This document shows positions 1 to 8,740 of a DNA stretch of 12,153 bases, one piece after another; position 1 is the stretch's first letter, and each line of letters opens with the position of its first letter. The DNA lies in the NCBI GenBank assembly GCA_003833135.1, contig QZLH01001225.1:25720-37872 (forward strand), in the 5' to 3' direction. Below the pieces are notes generated by a model. That model searched no databases. It saw only the letters and a list, made by a program, of their open reading frames with translations, and had not been told where the DNA came from. The position numbers and the translations under genes were made by a program. This DNA comes from Oehlia diaphana (Eukaryota; Glomeromycota; Glomeromycetes; Glomerales; Glomeraceae).

Positions 1-180
1 TATTTTTTAAATCAATTCCTTTTAATAAATAGAGTTTAATTCTTTTTATAAAATTAAAATTCAATCATAGAATCAAATTTTATTTAAATTTTTTTAAGTT
101 CCTATTATAGAGGTTCTGCACTGTAATTAAAAAATTCTACTTATACGAATATTTATATTATTTTTATTTAAAGCATTTAG
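1..180. other. AT-rich flank, no gene seen
   Basis: Both strands are AT-rich with stops in every frame. The minus strand lies just downstream of the last recognisable codon of the kinase relic (stop at 181-183), so this would be its former 3' flank. I see no coding or RNA feature. Confidence 0.6.
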
Positions 181-1411
181 CTATTCGCCATAATTATCTT
201 GATGATACAATTTGTTGATTTCAAAAATTTCATTATCAAAATGGAAAATATTGGGTCTTTTGATGAAATAGCATCATTGTTCCATTAATTTTTTATTCTA
301 AAGGAGTTTCTAGTACTACTTTGGTCTTGTTCCATTTATTATTTTTAATGCAAGATCGTAATCATGATCAGAATTAACAAAGGTGGTTGTCCAGATGATA
401 TTTCCCACATAAGCATACCTATACTATAAATATTGGATTAAAAAGGTAGTTTCCTCTCCAAGGAAGGACTTCTGGTGCTATATATGGAAGATTTCCATTG
501 TTAGACATCAGCTAGTCCACAAAATTCAAGATCACTAATATTAAATATTTGACTGTTTTCGTCAAATAATATATTTTCAGATAGAATGCAGATCTATGAA
601 TTGCTTTTATTCATGAATATTGGAAAGTGCAAAAATTATATCATCAGCAATTTGAATTCTTCTCCAAATAAGATTACAACTATTTATTTTTCATTTTATT
701 CATTAAAAGCATATAATTTCCACTTGATAAATCTTTTGTCAAGCCATAACATTGTACTACTGATCCATATTTGTTGTTGATAACAAAATGAGATCAGATT
801 TGTTAATTTTCTTTCAATAAAATCGTAAACTTTTTTCAAATCAATTCCTATTAGCATTTTCTATATTTCTAGCTCCTTTAATACTACTTCATGTGCACAA
901 AACTTTTTAATTATTTTTTTTTTTGAATTCCATTCTTCATATCTTCGATCAATCCAATCTGCTGTATAAATCTCAGAACATCCAACTTTAGTCAAAAATT
1001 TAATATTTTGTAAATTATTATACAATATTCATTCTATTATCTTATCCAGTGAAATTGCTTCCGCTTAACATTTTTGAATTAAGTTATCAACTTTTTCATT
1101 TCCAGATGTCCGTTTCAAAAATATGATTTCGAACACAATGCTCACAGTACAATTTAGCTAATTTAGCTAAACATTCTTTTTGGCAATTTTCAAAAATCAA
1201 ACCCGTTAAAGTCCTTACTTATTATATTCATTGCTTTAATCATCTGTAAGCGACTCGTCGGTTGCTTTGCAGATTCATATTGTTCTTCTAAATTATTTTT
1301 ATCATAATCCATTAATAAATATGTTCTATTAATTGCATTTTGTTTTTTAATGAAATGAGGTTTCCTATACAGGCGCGTACTAATAGTTACTAACACATAA
1401 ACAACTTTCAA
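181..1411 (-). pseudogene. Decayed TKL-type protein kinase gene with Cys-rich N-terminus
   Basis: Pieces of one kinase appear in the correct order on the minus strand but in changing frames, broken by stops. From the N-terminus: NAINRTYLLMDYDKNNLEE (inside an open stretch 1411-1190 with no ATG start); a Cys segment ENCQKEC followed by YCEHCVRN; LQNIKFLTKVGCSEIYTADW, the nucleotide-binding loop; HEVVLK with the lysine at 876-878; YGSVVQCYGLTKDLSSGNYM, the hinge region; IIFALSNIHE; DLHS of the catalytic loop; ENILFDENSQIFNISDLEF, the metal-loop region; GNLPYIAPEVL; GMLMWEISSGQPP; DYDLALKIINGTRPK; and DNEIFEINKLYHQDNYGE with a stop at 181-183. Kinase subdomains I-XI are thus all recognisable, but at least five frame changes and many stops preclude one product. 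This subfamily, with two Cys pairs before the kinase domain, differs from the intact kinase-like gene at 3493-7996. The upstream boundary is uncertain. Assembly errors alone would not explain so many breaks. Confidence 0.85.
1319..1339. repeat. 21-bp direct repeat, copy 1 (inside kinase relic)
   Basis: Identical over 21 bases to 1865-1885. On the minus strand it encodes the NAINRTY part of the relic's N-terminal segment. Confidence 0.8.
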
Positions 1412-2080
1412 GGACCGAGCAATACTGAAATAGGTAACAAGAAATAACGCGTAGAATAGGCTAAAATAATCGTGAAAATCTTTCCTTTTTTAGACAAATT
1501 TTGATAACGTTGGTAAGAAATATATTACTTTATTTAGTAACTGACTGACATTATCATAAATCCGGCCCTGATAAAATGCGTAGAGCTAATAGTAAATTTT
1601 TGCCAATTTCCTATGACCTATTTATATATTGTTCGGGGTCCTAACTTTCACCTGACAGACTACTGGAAGACAAATCAAACATTTTGGCTAATTTAACTTA
1701 CCGAAGTAATGGAATACCAGCAAAAGTTATAGGTTAAATTAATAAATAAGACAAAAAAGAAAATAAAATACATATTCGAAAACCTAAAGTAGAAAGATAA
1801 AAAAAAACCTCAAAGAGGAAAAATCTAAACTAATTTACGTAAAGTATCTAATATTTCCGCTAAGATATGTTCTATTAATTGCATTACTAACTAATTTATT
1901 TCAAATAGAAGTCATATTAGATACGACAAGGAACTCCTTCCGCTGATCATCATGTCCAAAAATTTTAGGACAAAAAAGGGTGGAAGAGTTCAAAAAATGT
2001 ATAGGAAAAGTTCATTATTAACGAATTCAACATGACCAACTGATTATTCACTCCTTTACGAACCTGTAGATATGAGTTTC
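1412..2080. other. Non-coding AT-rich interval
   Basis: No open frame of useful length is present on either strand and no RNA gene is recognised. The only notable item is a copy at 1865-1885 of a 21-base segment that also lies in the kinase relic at 1319-1339. Confidence 0.55.
1865..1885. repeat. 21-bp direct repeat, copy 2
   Basis: Identical over 21 bases to 1319-1339 and in the same orientation. On the minus strand it can be read as NAINRTY, so it may be a scrap of a second copy of the kinase N-terminus, 546 bp upstream of the first. Nothing else of the family is visible around it. Confidence 0.7.
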
Positions 2081-2139
2081 ATACGACTTCAAATAGTAAC
2101 TTTTAATTTTCTTGTCCAAAAAGTTATTTTCTTTCTGTA

Positions 2140-2860
2140 GGCTAACTGTGGTGACCCATACAGTAAAAGGGTCAAGTAGGGCGAGGTGTTGATACTAATA
2201 AAAGTTGGTTGGGAAAGATAACACAGGTTGAGAAAGTTCACCTTTCGATAGTGGGAGCCTTTATAATTTGCCTTTTGGATTTTGGTTTCTTGGGAATTTT
2301 TCGTCACCGTTTGTTCTCAGTTGGCGCAGCAAAAAGTTTAGCACGCGGCTGGAACACAAAATATGGTAATGGAAAATTTTTTGAGAACGAGTTAGAACGC
2401 AGGAAGATTAGGTGATTTACTGTGGCACAAAGTCCTCGGCTTGACACGAATTTAGCAGCCAGCAAACCGCAGCAAGTCACATAAAAGATTGGAACGATAT
2501 TCTCAAGTCACGTGATTTCACATAAAATTTTTTTCGAGGAACAAAGTTATATTACTAATTGTTTGGTTGTACTTTGACGCTCTGGTAGGTATGGATTTTT
2601 GAGAAATTGGAGTGGACAAGGGATACCGCCGGACCAACCGTGCTGCATTGTCCGACTCACTTTGTACTTGGAGTTACGTTTAGTTTAGTTTCTTGGGGAT
2701 ACTTACTAATTTTTGTGTTTTGTAGGTTAGGTAGGGTTGTGGGTAAAGAGGTTGTTATGAGCTTAGCTATTTTGTTTAGGTTAGAACGCATTTCCGTATA
2801 ACAGACAGATTACTTCATCTCTAGGTTTTAGGATTTGGTCGGATCATCCCGGTAAGTAGT
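2140..2860. other. GC-richer island, possible dispersed repeat or relic
   Basis: Base composition rises here: a sampled 60-base line at 2221-2280 is about 40% GC, against about 20% at 1741-1800. Two plus-strand open stretches, 2209-2415 and 2607-2801, begin only at TTG or other non-ATG codons and match no family I can name. The first frame continues after its stop at 2413-2415 with few further stops. An 11-base word (GTTAGAACGCA) occurs at 2391-2401 and 2780-2790. No terminal repeats, target duplication, or tRNA-like A/B boxes were found. It could be a degenerate transposon, a dispersed genomic repeat, or exons of an unrecognised gene. I do not call a CDS. Confidence 0.35.
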
Positions 2861-3492
2861 AAGTGAGTAGCTTAGGCTAATGATTGTTTATGAACAATTG
2901 TGAAACTTCAAGAAGTAAATTTTTTTCAGTATGTTGTAAATCTGTTTTGATTAAGACGTAATAAAACATTTGGGAATAAGAATTTAAAAGACTCTGCAGT
3001 AGCTGATGAAAGCTTGCATATTCAGTTTACATTTTTTAAGTTAGATTTCTGAATAACTTTTTAAGTGAAATGATTGTCATTAGTACCTCTAATTTTATGT
3101 ATACTTTGTACACAAATACATAAATTTGTTTTATTAGAAAAAAATTTTTATTTCGGTTTAAATATTAGCATAAAAAATATATAAATAGTAAAATATAAAA
3201 AAAATATATAAAATGAATAAATTTGATCAAACAATATATAGTTTTAACATTTGATTCATTTTTGGTATTAATAAAATGGAATCACTTTACATTAAAACTT
3301 ACTAATGCCTATATTTTAAAAGAAATGTGTAAATTAATAATTTTTGAAATAAATTTATCCTATTTAACAACTTAGATAATAGTCAAACTTAAGTGAGTAG
3401 AAGCAAAATTCAAGAATAAAAGCTATTTTATCTCAAAATATATTAATCGAATTTACTTAGCGAGAAATCATCCTGAATATTATCAGAAATAA
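2861..3492. other. AT-rich interval downstream of the kinase-like gene
   Basis: This is the 3' flank of the minus-strand gene that ends at 3493. It contains simple A/T-rich runs, densest at about 3140-3240. No coding feature is visible on either strand. Confidence 0.6.
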
Positions 3493-6400
3493 TCAAATAA
3501 CGTCATCATCGTATAAATTATTATCTGAATATATTTGGGAAGTAGGTGTATCAAGTTGACTATTATTTCGTTGATATAAAGGTAGCTGTTGAATTTGGTG
3601 ATGAATTTGAGATTGTACATTAATATGGAATGGAGAATGATGATCAGGAATATGGGATACATCAATGGAATTATTCAAAAGTCGCGCATTTTCTAACAGG
3701 TCTAATTCGGCATATTGATATGTAACACGATAGGTATATGTATCTTGAATATTGTCAGAAATAGTTTCATTTTCTGAAATTGAAGTTGCATTATAATTAT
3801 TATAATCATTATAATCATTATTATCATAATTATAATATACTTGAGAAACAGGTTGAATTTCAATATCAAAAAATTGCTGTTGAATATTATTTTGTTGAAT
3901 TTGGTGTTGAATTAGAGAATGTATTTTATAGTGGAGTGGAAAATGATGGCCGGGAATATTCGCATTTATTGATGGGTGTAATTTGGTATATTGGTATGTA
4001 ACACGATAAATACGTCTATCGTTTGGTAAAGGAAGGTAAAATTCAAATGTGGGTGTAGAAATTGGAGTATTAATTGTATTAATAGGAAAGGTTGTATTAG
4101 ATATCTCTTCATTATTAAATGAATCATATGGTATGTTTTCGGCATCATTATATATCACTGCATTATTATCATATGGAATGCTGTCGTTATTATTATCAAG
4201 AGCTTGTGAAGGTGCAAAGTTATGATCTACTGAATAATCCTGTGTAGTTCGAATTGAAGTATTAATTGTATTAATAGGTAAGGTGTTTAGATTTGTATTA
4301 GATATCGCTACATTATTATATGAATAATATTGGTTATTAGCTATCGTTACATTATTATTTGAAAAATATTGGTCACTGGCTATCGAATAATATTGGTCAC
4401 TAGGTATCGAACAAACATATGGGTTATTAGCTATGTTATTATTTGAATAATATTGAATGCCGTAATTATTATCAAGAAATTGTGAAGGTACAAAGCTATT
4501 TCCGGTTTGATCTGCTGAATAATCCTGTGTAGTTTCTAAAGTATAATGAAATAGTTAATCAAATTATAAGATAACGTATTGGAAAAAAAAACTACTCGAA
4601 ATACCTTTATCATTTGGTTCAGGTTGAATATTACGAATATTACTTGTAATAAAATCATTATTTCGAATATCAACAGAAACTTCATTTTTATTACTTTCAT
4701 TTCTATTAAAATTTTTCTTATTTAAAATATGTCCTATTAGATCTAAAGTAGGTTCCTTTTCCTTAGCATTATCAACTTTCAAACTTTTGTAATTTGTAGA
4801 TAGAATACATATGCGTAAATCTACTTCATTTGCTAAACAATCATTATCTTCATGATCACTATTAGACGATCTTGCATTTGATTTAATTTTATAAGCTGAT
4901 TCAATTTGGACGTTAATAGATCTTTCTTTCCATTCAACTGACTTAACAATTTTATTAGGCTCGTAACTTATTGACGAATGAATTACATGCGCAAAAACTG
5001 TATATCCTTCGTGTAAAGTAAAGGAAGTATCAATAGTACCATAGTCAAGCTCATTAGAATGCAATTTAATAGATTTTTTAATATAATCAACCTGTAATTC
5101 ACGATTATTTGGACTAAAAACAGATAATTGAGAAGGTTTTCCAATAATAATCCATGAAACATAACATTTTGTTATATCGATGCTTGTTTCTTTCACTTTT
5201 TTAACTATTGCATAAAATCCTTTAAAATCATATAATCCAAAATTAACATAAATTTCTTCTAATTTTGTATTATTTTCTGAAATTATTGATCCAAATACTT
5301 CGTAATTTTCGCTTCCAACAGATAATCCAAATTCTACACGTTTGTAGTTCTCAACATTATTATTGTTTAAGTCAGCTAAATCGGTAATTCCCGTCATTAT
5401 AATCTTGAAATTATTTTTAAGAATATCATCGATTTTTCTTTGTTGTTCGGCTTCAAGAATTTTATATGAAGGAATAATATTATCAAATTTAACAATTTCC
5501 AAATGATTATTAATACTTCGAACCCAACTATGTAAATCATTTTTTTCAATAATTCTTCCCTTTTGTGTTAAAAAATATGAAATTTTTAATTCATTTAACG
5601 ATTTTAGTATCTCATCAATATCAACATCATCAAGTGTATTATTATTAGGTGGGAGATCTTGTAAAAGATTCTTAAGAGAATTTCCTAATACAATCTTTTG
5701 TGGAAATAAATGGCCGTATTCATCATGCACGTCTTGCAAAGCTTTCAATGGTTTTATACTATTGAGTGCTTCTTCTATAGCTTGCTCAAATTCTTTTGCA
5801 GGCTTTACGCTATCCATATTTAAGATAATCTCATATTTTTCGCATTTGACTAGGACATGACTATAACCCTCATAGCTTTCATCATTAGTTTTTATAAATG
5901 GGAAAGTGCTTAAATTTTGAATTGGAAAAATATTATTTGATATGAATCTTTGTTCTAATTTAGTTACTGGCTTAATTATATCCAAATAAAGTCTATTAAT
6001 TAAATTTATTTCAGGAATCTTAATAAAATCACAGATAATTTTCTTACTATTTTCTATTTTATCCATTTTATGAACTATTAATCCTTGAAAAAGGTGAAAG
6101 TTTCTGATCCAATTAATTAAATTGTTATAAATTGCATCTCCAACCCATTCTTCTAAATTTAATTTTTCTTTAAAATCAGTAATTCCGGGTTGTATTTCAT
6201 TATATGTTTCAAGGTTATCTATTGCTGATGTACCGTGTTGTAATGAAGTGAGATTTTCGTATGAAATTATATCAATCATTTTCTTTTGATGTAAATTGTT
6301 CATCCATTTAGAAAGTTTTTCATGAGTATTTAATTCTTCCCCATCAAATGTTACAATTTTTGGTAAAAGATTCAATGTGAACAAATTATCGAACAGAAAG

Positions 6401-7996
6401 TCTGAAGAGCATTTGGTCAAGTGATATACGTAGAACAAATAAAATTTTAGAATATTAATTTGTGTTGTAGTAGCTAAATTAAAATCTTTTATAAATAATT
6501 GATTACCAACTAAAAATTTTCTTGCGATAAAATGATCATTCAATTTATGTAAACCTTCATCGACATCCATATAATTTGAAAAAGATTCTAACAAATTTCC
6601 ATTATAACTCATTTCGGCAACTGGAAAATTGATACATAAATCTAATGGCTTATTATTATTGTCTTCAGAATTAATATACGTGTATACTAAAGGCTGTTCT
6701 TTGTATACATCTATTTTCAACTCACTATTTTCAGTAATAACAGCTTGTTCACTTAGTCTTATATTATTCCCAGTTAAAATTAATCCATAATTCAACTTAA
6801 ATTGTCTAATTATTTGTTGTTCACTTAATGAGTTTCCAAATATTTCCACTATAGTTTTCGCAGTACGCGATGATTGATCAAACATGTCTTCACAATCCAA
6901 TTCCATATATTCATTAGCGTTAAATTGAGATAATAATTGAGATAGAAGTTCAGAAATTTGATTAATTTCAGGCCTTGCATCCGGATCATCCTGCCAACAC
7001 CCCTGGTAAAGTTGTACGTATTTCAAAGGTGTATTTTCAATTTGATCCTCCCTTAATCCATTTAAAAGCTGTTTTTTTATTTCAGCTAAGTCGTGTAAGT
7101 AATTAGAAAAAGGAGGACGTCCACTTGTCAATTCCCATAAAAGAACACCCAAGCCATAAATATCAGATTTCATATCTCGCTTATAACTTTGATCACGAAG
7201 GTAATGTGGTTCAACATAAACTAAATTTTCAGATTCCACTTGCTTGAATAATCCGAATCCTGCAATCTTTAATGTACCATGATGAACCAAGACATTATGT
7301 GCATTCTTTAAAATAAGCAAAATAATAATTAATATGTAAACATCATGATATAGAAAATAACTATCAATTAAAATCCTAAATTACCAAATCTCCATGAATA
7401 ATCTTCTTAGAATGTAAACACATTAATCCTCTAGCAATATCTAGAGCCATATGAACTCTGTCATCCCACTGTAATTTATTAAATTTATTTTTTAGATAAT
7501 CTCTCAGATTCCCTTCGTTAGCGTATTCCAATATCGAACAATAATTTCCATCGGAGTCTATTAATTAAATGATGAAATTGCCTGATTTAAAAATTTGCAA
7601 TTTTAACACGCAATTAGCAATATTAAGAAATGGATTTTTATAAACCTTCAGTCATTCCATAAAAACGATTAATGTTTTGGTTAAAATAAATTAGACGAAG
7701 AGCTTTTAACTATATAGTAAATATAACGTATTTGTGAGCTTTTAAACTTAGTATTTGCACTATCTTTAAAATTAAAAAAGAAAAATAAATACTATTCATA
7801 CCTTAAAAATCAATTCCTTAGGATCGATATCAAGAAAATTGAAATTGTTCAAAAGTTTCAATGCAACGGTAGTGTTTCGATTTTTCCAATTAGCTTTTTT
7901 CACGGTTTGACATAAAGCTTCTAGATTATTAAATTCATCATAAACAAAATAACTAATTCCTCCATCGTTTTTCCTTTGGCCAATCCACCGGTTCAT
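3493..7996 (-). CDS. Pseudokinase (TKL-like) with two MACPF-like modules and an N/Q/Y-rich repeat tail
   Basis: Five exons were rebuilt by hand: 7996-7802, 7709-7646, 7557-7385, 7305-4605 and 4535-3493, 4176 nt in total, 1391 residues. All junctions are GT-AG and keep phase. The ATG at 7996 follows an in-frame TAA at 8003-8005. Residues 1 to about 274 are a kinase fold: VALK lysine K47, FYGMTE at 80-85, hinge ILEYANEGNL at 95-104, HGD at 141-143, N148, SDIYGLGVLLWE at 191-202, and a late Arg at R255. The glycine loop has no glycines (residues 25-32) and DFG reads GFG (160-162), so catalysis is doubtful. Residues about 300-950 hold two MACPF-like modules with cores at 394-419 and 667-692, each followed by a Trp segment (473-497, 733-756). 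Residues 1045-1391 are Asn/Gln/Tyr/Ser-rich with duplicated blocks. No signal peptide or membrane helix stands out. Function is unknown; a signalling scaffold or immune-type sensor is inference. The exon model is firm up to 4605 and slightly less so for the last exon. Confidence 0.85.
3586..3732 (-). repeat. Tail repeat, unit B
   Basis: Encodes residues 1313-1361, from YRVTYQY through IPDHHSPFH to HQIQQ. It is about ten residues longer than unit A because of an insertion after the first block (the LLNNSIDV part). Confidence 0.85.
3892..4008 (-). repeat. Tail repeat, unit A
   Basis: Encodes residues 1221-1259, from YRVTYQY through IPGHHFPLH to HQIQQ. It matches unit B at 3586-3732 in protein and DNA; the starts of the two units lie 276 bp (92 codons) apart. 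Confidence 0.85.
4083..4533 (-). repeat. Degenerate duplications in the tail (TTQDYS and PINTINT blocks)
   Basis: TTQDYS recurs at residues 1046-1051 and 1141-1146, each followed by a similar PSQ-x-LDNN stretch. ISNT...PINTINT recurs at about 1122-1137 and 1189-1201. Between them DQYYS-type words repeat at short spacing. The pattern indicates slippage or unequal exchange within the exon, with the reading frame kept. Confidence 0.75.
4536..4604 (-). other. Intron 4 of the kinase-like gene (69 bp)
   Basis: The donor GTATTT follows GATAAAG and the acceptor CTTTAG precedes AAACTACACAG. Phase 1. Splicing gives ...PNDKETTQDYS and opens 347 further codons without a stop. Retaining the intron would instead end the protein after about 13 extra residues at 4564-4566, so a shorter isoform is possible. 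Confidence 0.78.
7306..7384 (-). other. Intron 3 of the kinase-like gene (79 bp)
   Basis: The donor GTAATT follows the catalytic-loop HGDL and the acceptor AAAG precedes NAHNVLVHHG. Phase 0. It splits the catalytic loop exactly between DL and the N-A-x-N segment; reading through meets TAG at once. Confidence 0.9.
7558..7645 (-). other. Intron 2 of the kinase-like gene (88 bp)
   Basis: The donor GTTTAT follows GAAG and the acceptor AATAG precedes ACTCCGATGG. Phase 1. It joins RFYGMTE to DSDGNYCSILEY, restoring the usual kinase order, and it defines a 64-nt micro-exon at 7646-7709. Confidence 0.88.
7710..7801 (-). other. Intron 1 of the kinase-like gene (92 bp)
   Basis: The donor GTATGA follows ...ELIFK and the acceptor TATAG precedes LKALRLIYF. 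Phase 0. It is required because the frame closes with TGA right after the donor. Confidence 0.85.
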
Positions 7997-8043
7997 TTTT
8001 TTTTATAAAAAAAAAATGGAAATTATTGCCGATCATGAGCCGA

Positions 8044-8050
8044 TTATATA
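8044..8050 (-). promoter_or_regulatory. TATA-like element of the kinase-like gene
   Basis: TATATAA on the minus strand, with 47 bp between it and the ATG at 7996. Placement fits a short 5' leader. AT-rich background raises the chance of a random match; the mirrored element at 8700 lends support. Confidence 0.55.
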
Positions 8051-8081
8051 GTAAAAAATCACATGACTGGTACGTACGTAA

Positions 8082-8091
8082 TTGATGTAAC
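8082..8091 (+). promoter_or_regulatory. TTGATGTAAC element, kinase side
   Basis: Identical to 8658-8667. It lies 31 bp beyond the kinase-side TATA box, so relative to that gene it is read in reverse. It is followed by ATTGTAA. Confidence 0.5.
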
Positions 8092-8542
8092 ATTGTAAGA
8101 TCTACGCCGCATTGCGAAGTCTTAACAAAAATGATGTAATACTAAAAATTATAAAAATAATTTTTTTTTTTTTTATAGTTAGTAATGCATTTATATTTTC
8201 ATAATCAAATATTCCTCCTTTTATACTAAAACATTTTTCATAAAATAAATTCTGTTTTAAATTTCCCTTTTTCCCATTTTTGATAAAATGATTTCCATCA
8301 AATCAAATCCTAAGTCCAAAAATGTATCCTAAGTGCGTTTATTTTCTTTCAATTTTGACTTTTTCAAATTTTATCTTTAATAAACCTTTTTTCCTCACAT
8401 CGTCAGAATTTCAAAAATATCTTCATAATTATTAACTTTTCAAAATTTCTCTTTTTTGATCTTCGTTCCCCTTCCTTATTTAGTAATACTCCGATCCCAA
8501 TCCCATACCCAAAATCTAAAAATAAATATGAACACAAGAATA

Positions 8543-8574
8543 GTTTACATCGTTACGGATGTAACATTTGTAAC
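8543..8574. promoter_or_regulatory. Inverted GTTACATC/GATGTAAC pair plus extra TGTAAC
   Basis: GTTTACATC at 8543-8551 faces GATGTAAC at 8558-8565, an imperfect inverted repeat with one extra T. A further TGTAAC stands at 8569-8574. This resembles a dimer-type binding site made of the same word found near both TATA boxes. Confidence 0.45.
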
Positions 8575-8657
8575 ATTCCACAATTAAAATTTTATACAAA
8601 TATAATACTGCGCCCCTCAATTAATAAATTCAATAGGTAATTCCCGGCATTACAACA

Positions 8658-8672
8658 TTGATGTAACGTTAC
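8658..8672 (+). promoter_or_regulatory. TTGATGTAAC element, plus-gene side, with GTAACGTTAC palindrome
   Basis: TTGATGTAAC at 8658-8667 lies 32 bp before the TATA box at 8700. It overlaps a perfect ten-base palindrome, GTAACGTTAC, at 8663-8672. Confidence 0.5.
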
Positions 8673-8699
8673 GATCACCATAATTAAGTTCTTAACGGA

Positions 8700-8706
8700 T
8701 ATATAA
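8700..8706 (+). promoter_or_regulatory. TATA-like element of the ubiquitin-like/MACPF-like gene
   Basis: TATATAA followed by GG, with 58 bp between it and the ATG at 8765. Transcription would then begin near 8730, giving a leader of roughly 35 nt. Confidence 0.6.
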
Positions 8707-8728
8707 GGATTTGTGCTTTTTGTATAAC

Positions 8729-8740
8729 ATGGGTGAATAA
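8729..8740 (+). other. Minimal upstream ORF (Met-Gly-Glu-stop)
   Basis: ATG GGT GAA TAA lies 24 bp before the main ATG and in the same frame. It sits at the estimated transcription start, so whether it is in the mRNA is unclear. Confidence 0.4.

Noticed and set aside
586..780. Plus-strand open stretch of 64 codons
   Set aside because: It lies antisense to the kinase relic, whose hinge and catalytic-loop pieces are recognisable on the minus strand; no family resemblance on the plus strand.
9..849. Shared word AAATCAATTCCT at 9-20, 838-849 and 7807-7818
   Set aside because: Twelve bases of AT-rich sequence without extended similarity; compatible with chance in this composition.
2089..2307. 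Minus-strand open stretch of 72 codons
   Set aside because: No recognisable motif, and it overlaps an equally anonymous plus-strand stretch; nothing favours it over chance.
2600..2890. tRNA or SINE-type RNA gene in the GC-richer island
   Set aside because: No acceptable A box/B box pair and no cloverleaf could be drawn by eye.
3780..4148. Short open stretches overlapping the repeat tail (3780-4001 plus, 3966-4148 minus) and 3483-3665 minus
   Set aside because: They are other-frame readings of the low-complexity repeat exon, which has its own long open frame joined in phase to the kinase-like gene.
4564..4604. Stop at 4564-4566 as the normal end of the kinase-like protein
   Set aside because: A good GT-AG intron lies just before it, and splicing opens 347 codons in phase. 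Kept only as a possible minor isoform.
7306..7320. TTG at 7320 as a translation start
   Set aside because: It is inside intron 3; the kinase N-lobe, hinge and HGD segment are encoded upstream in three exons.
8034..8036. Upstream ATG before the kinase-like gene
   Set aside because: It sits only about 8 bp downstream of the TATA element, so it is likely upstream of the transcription start; out of frame with the main ATG.
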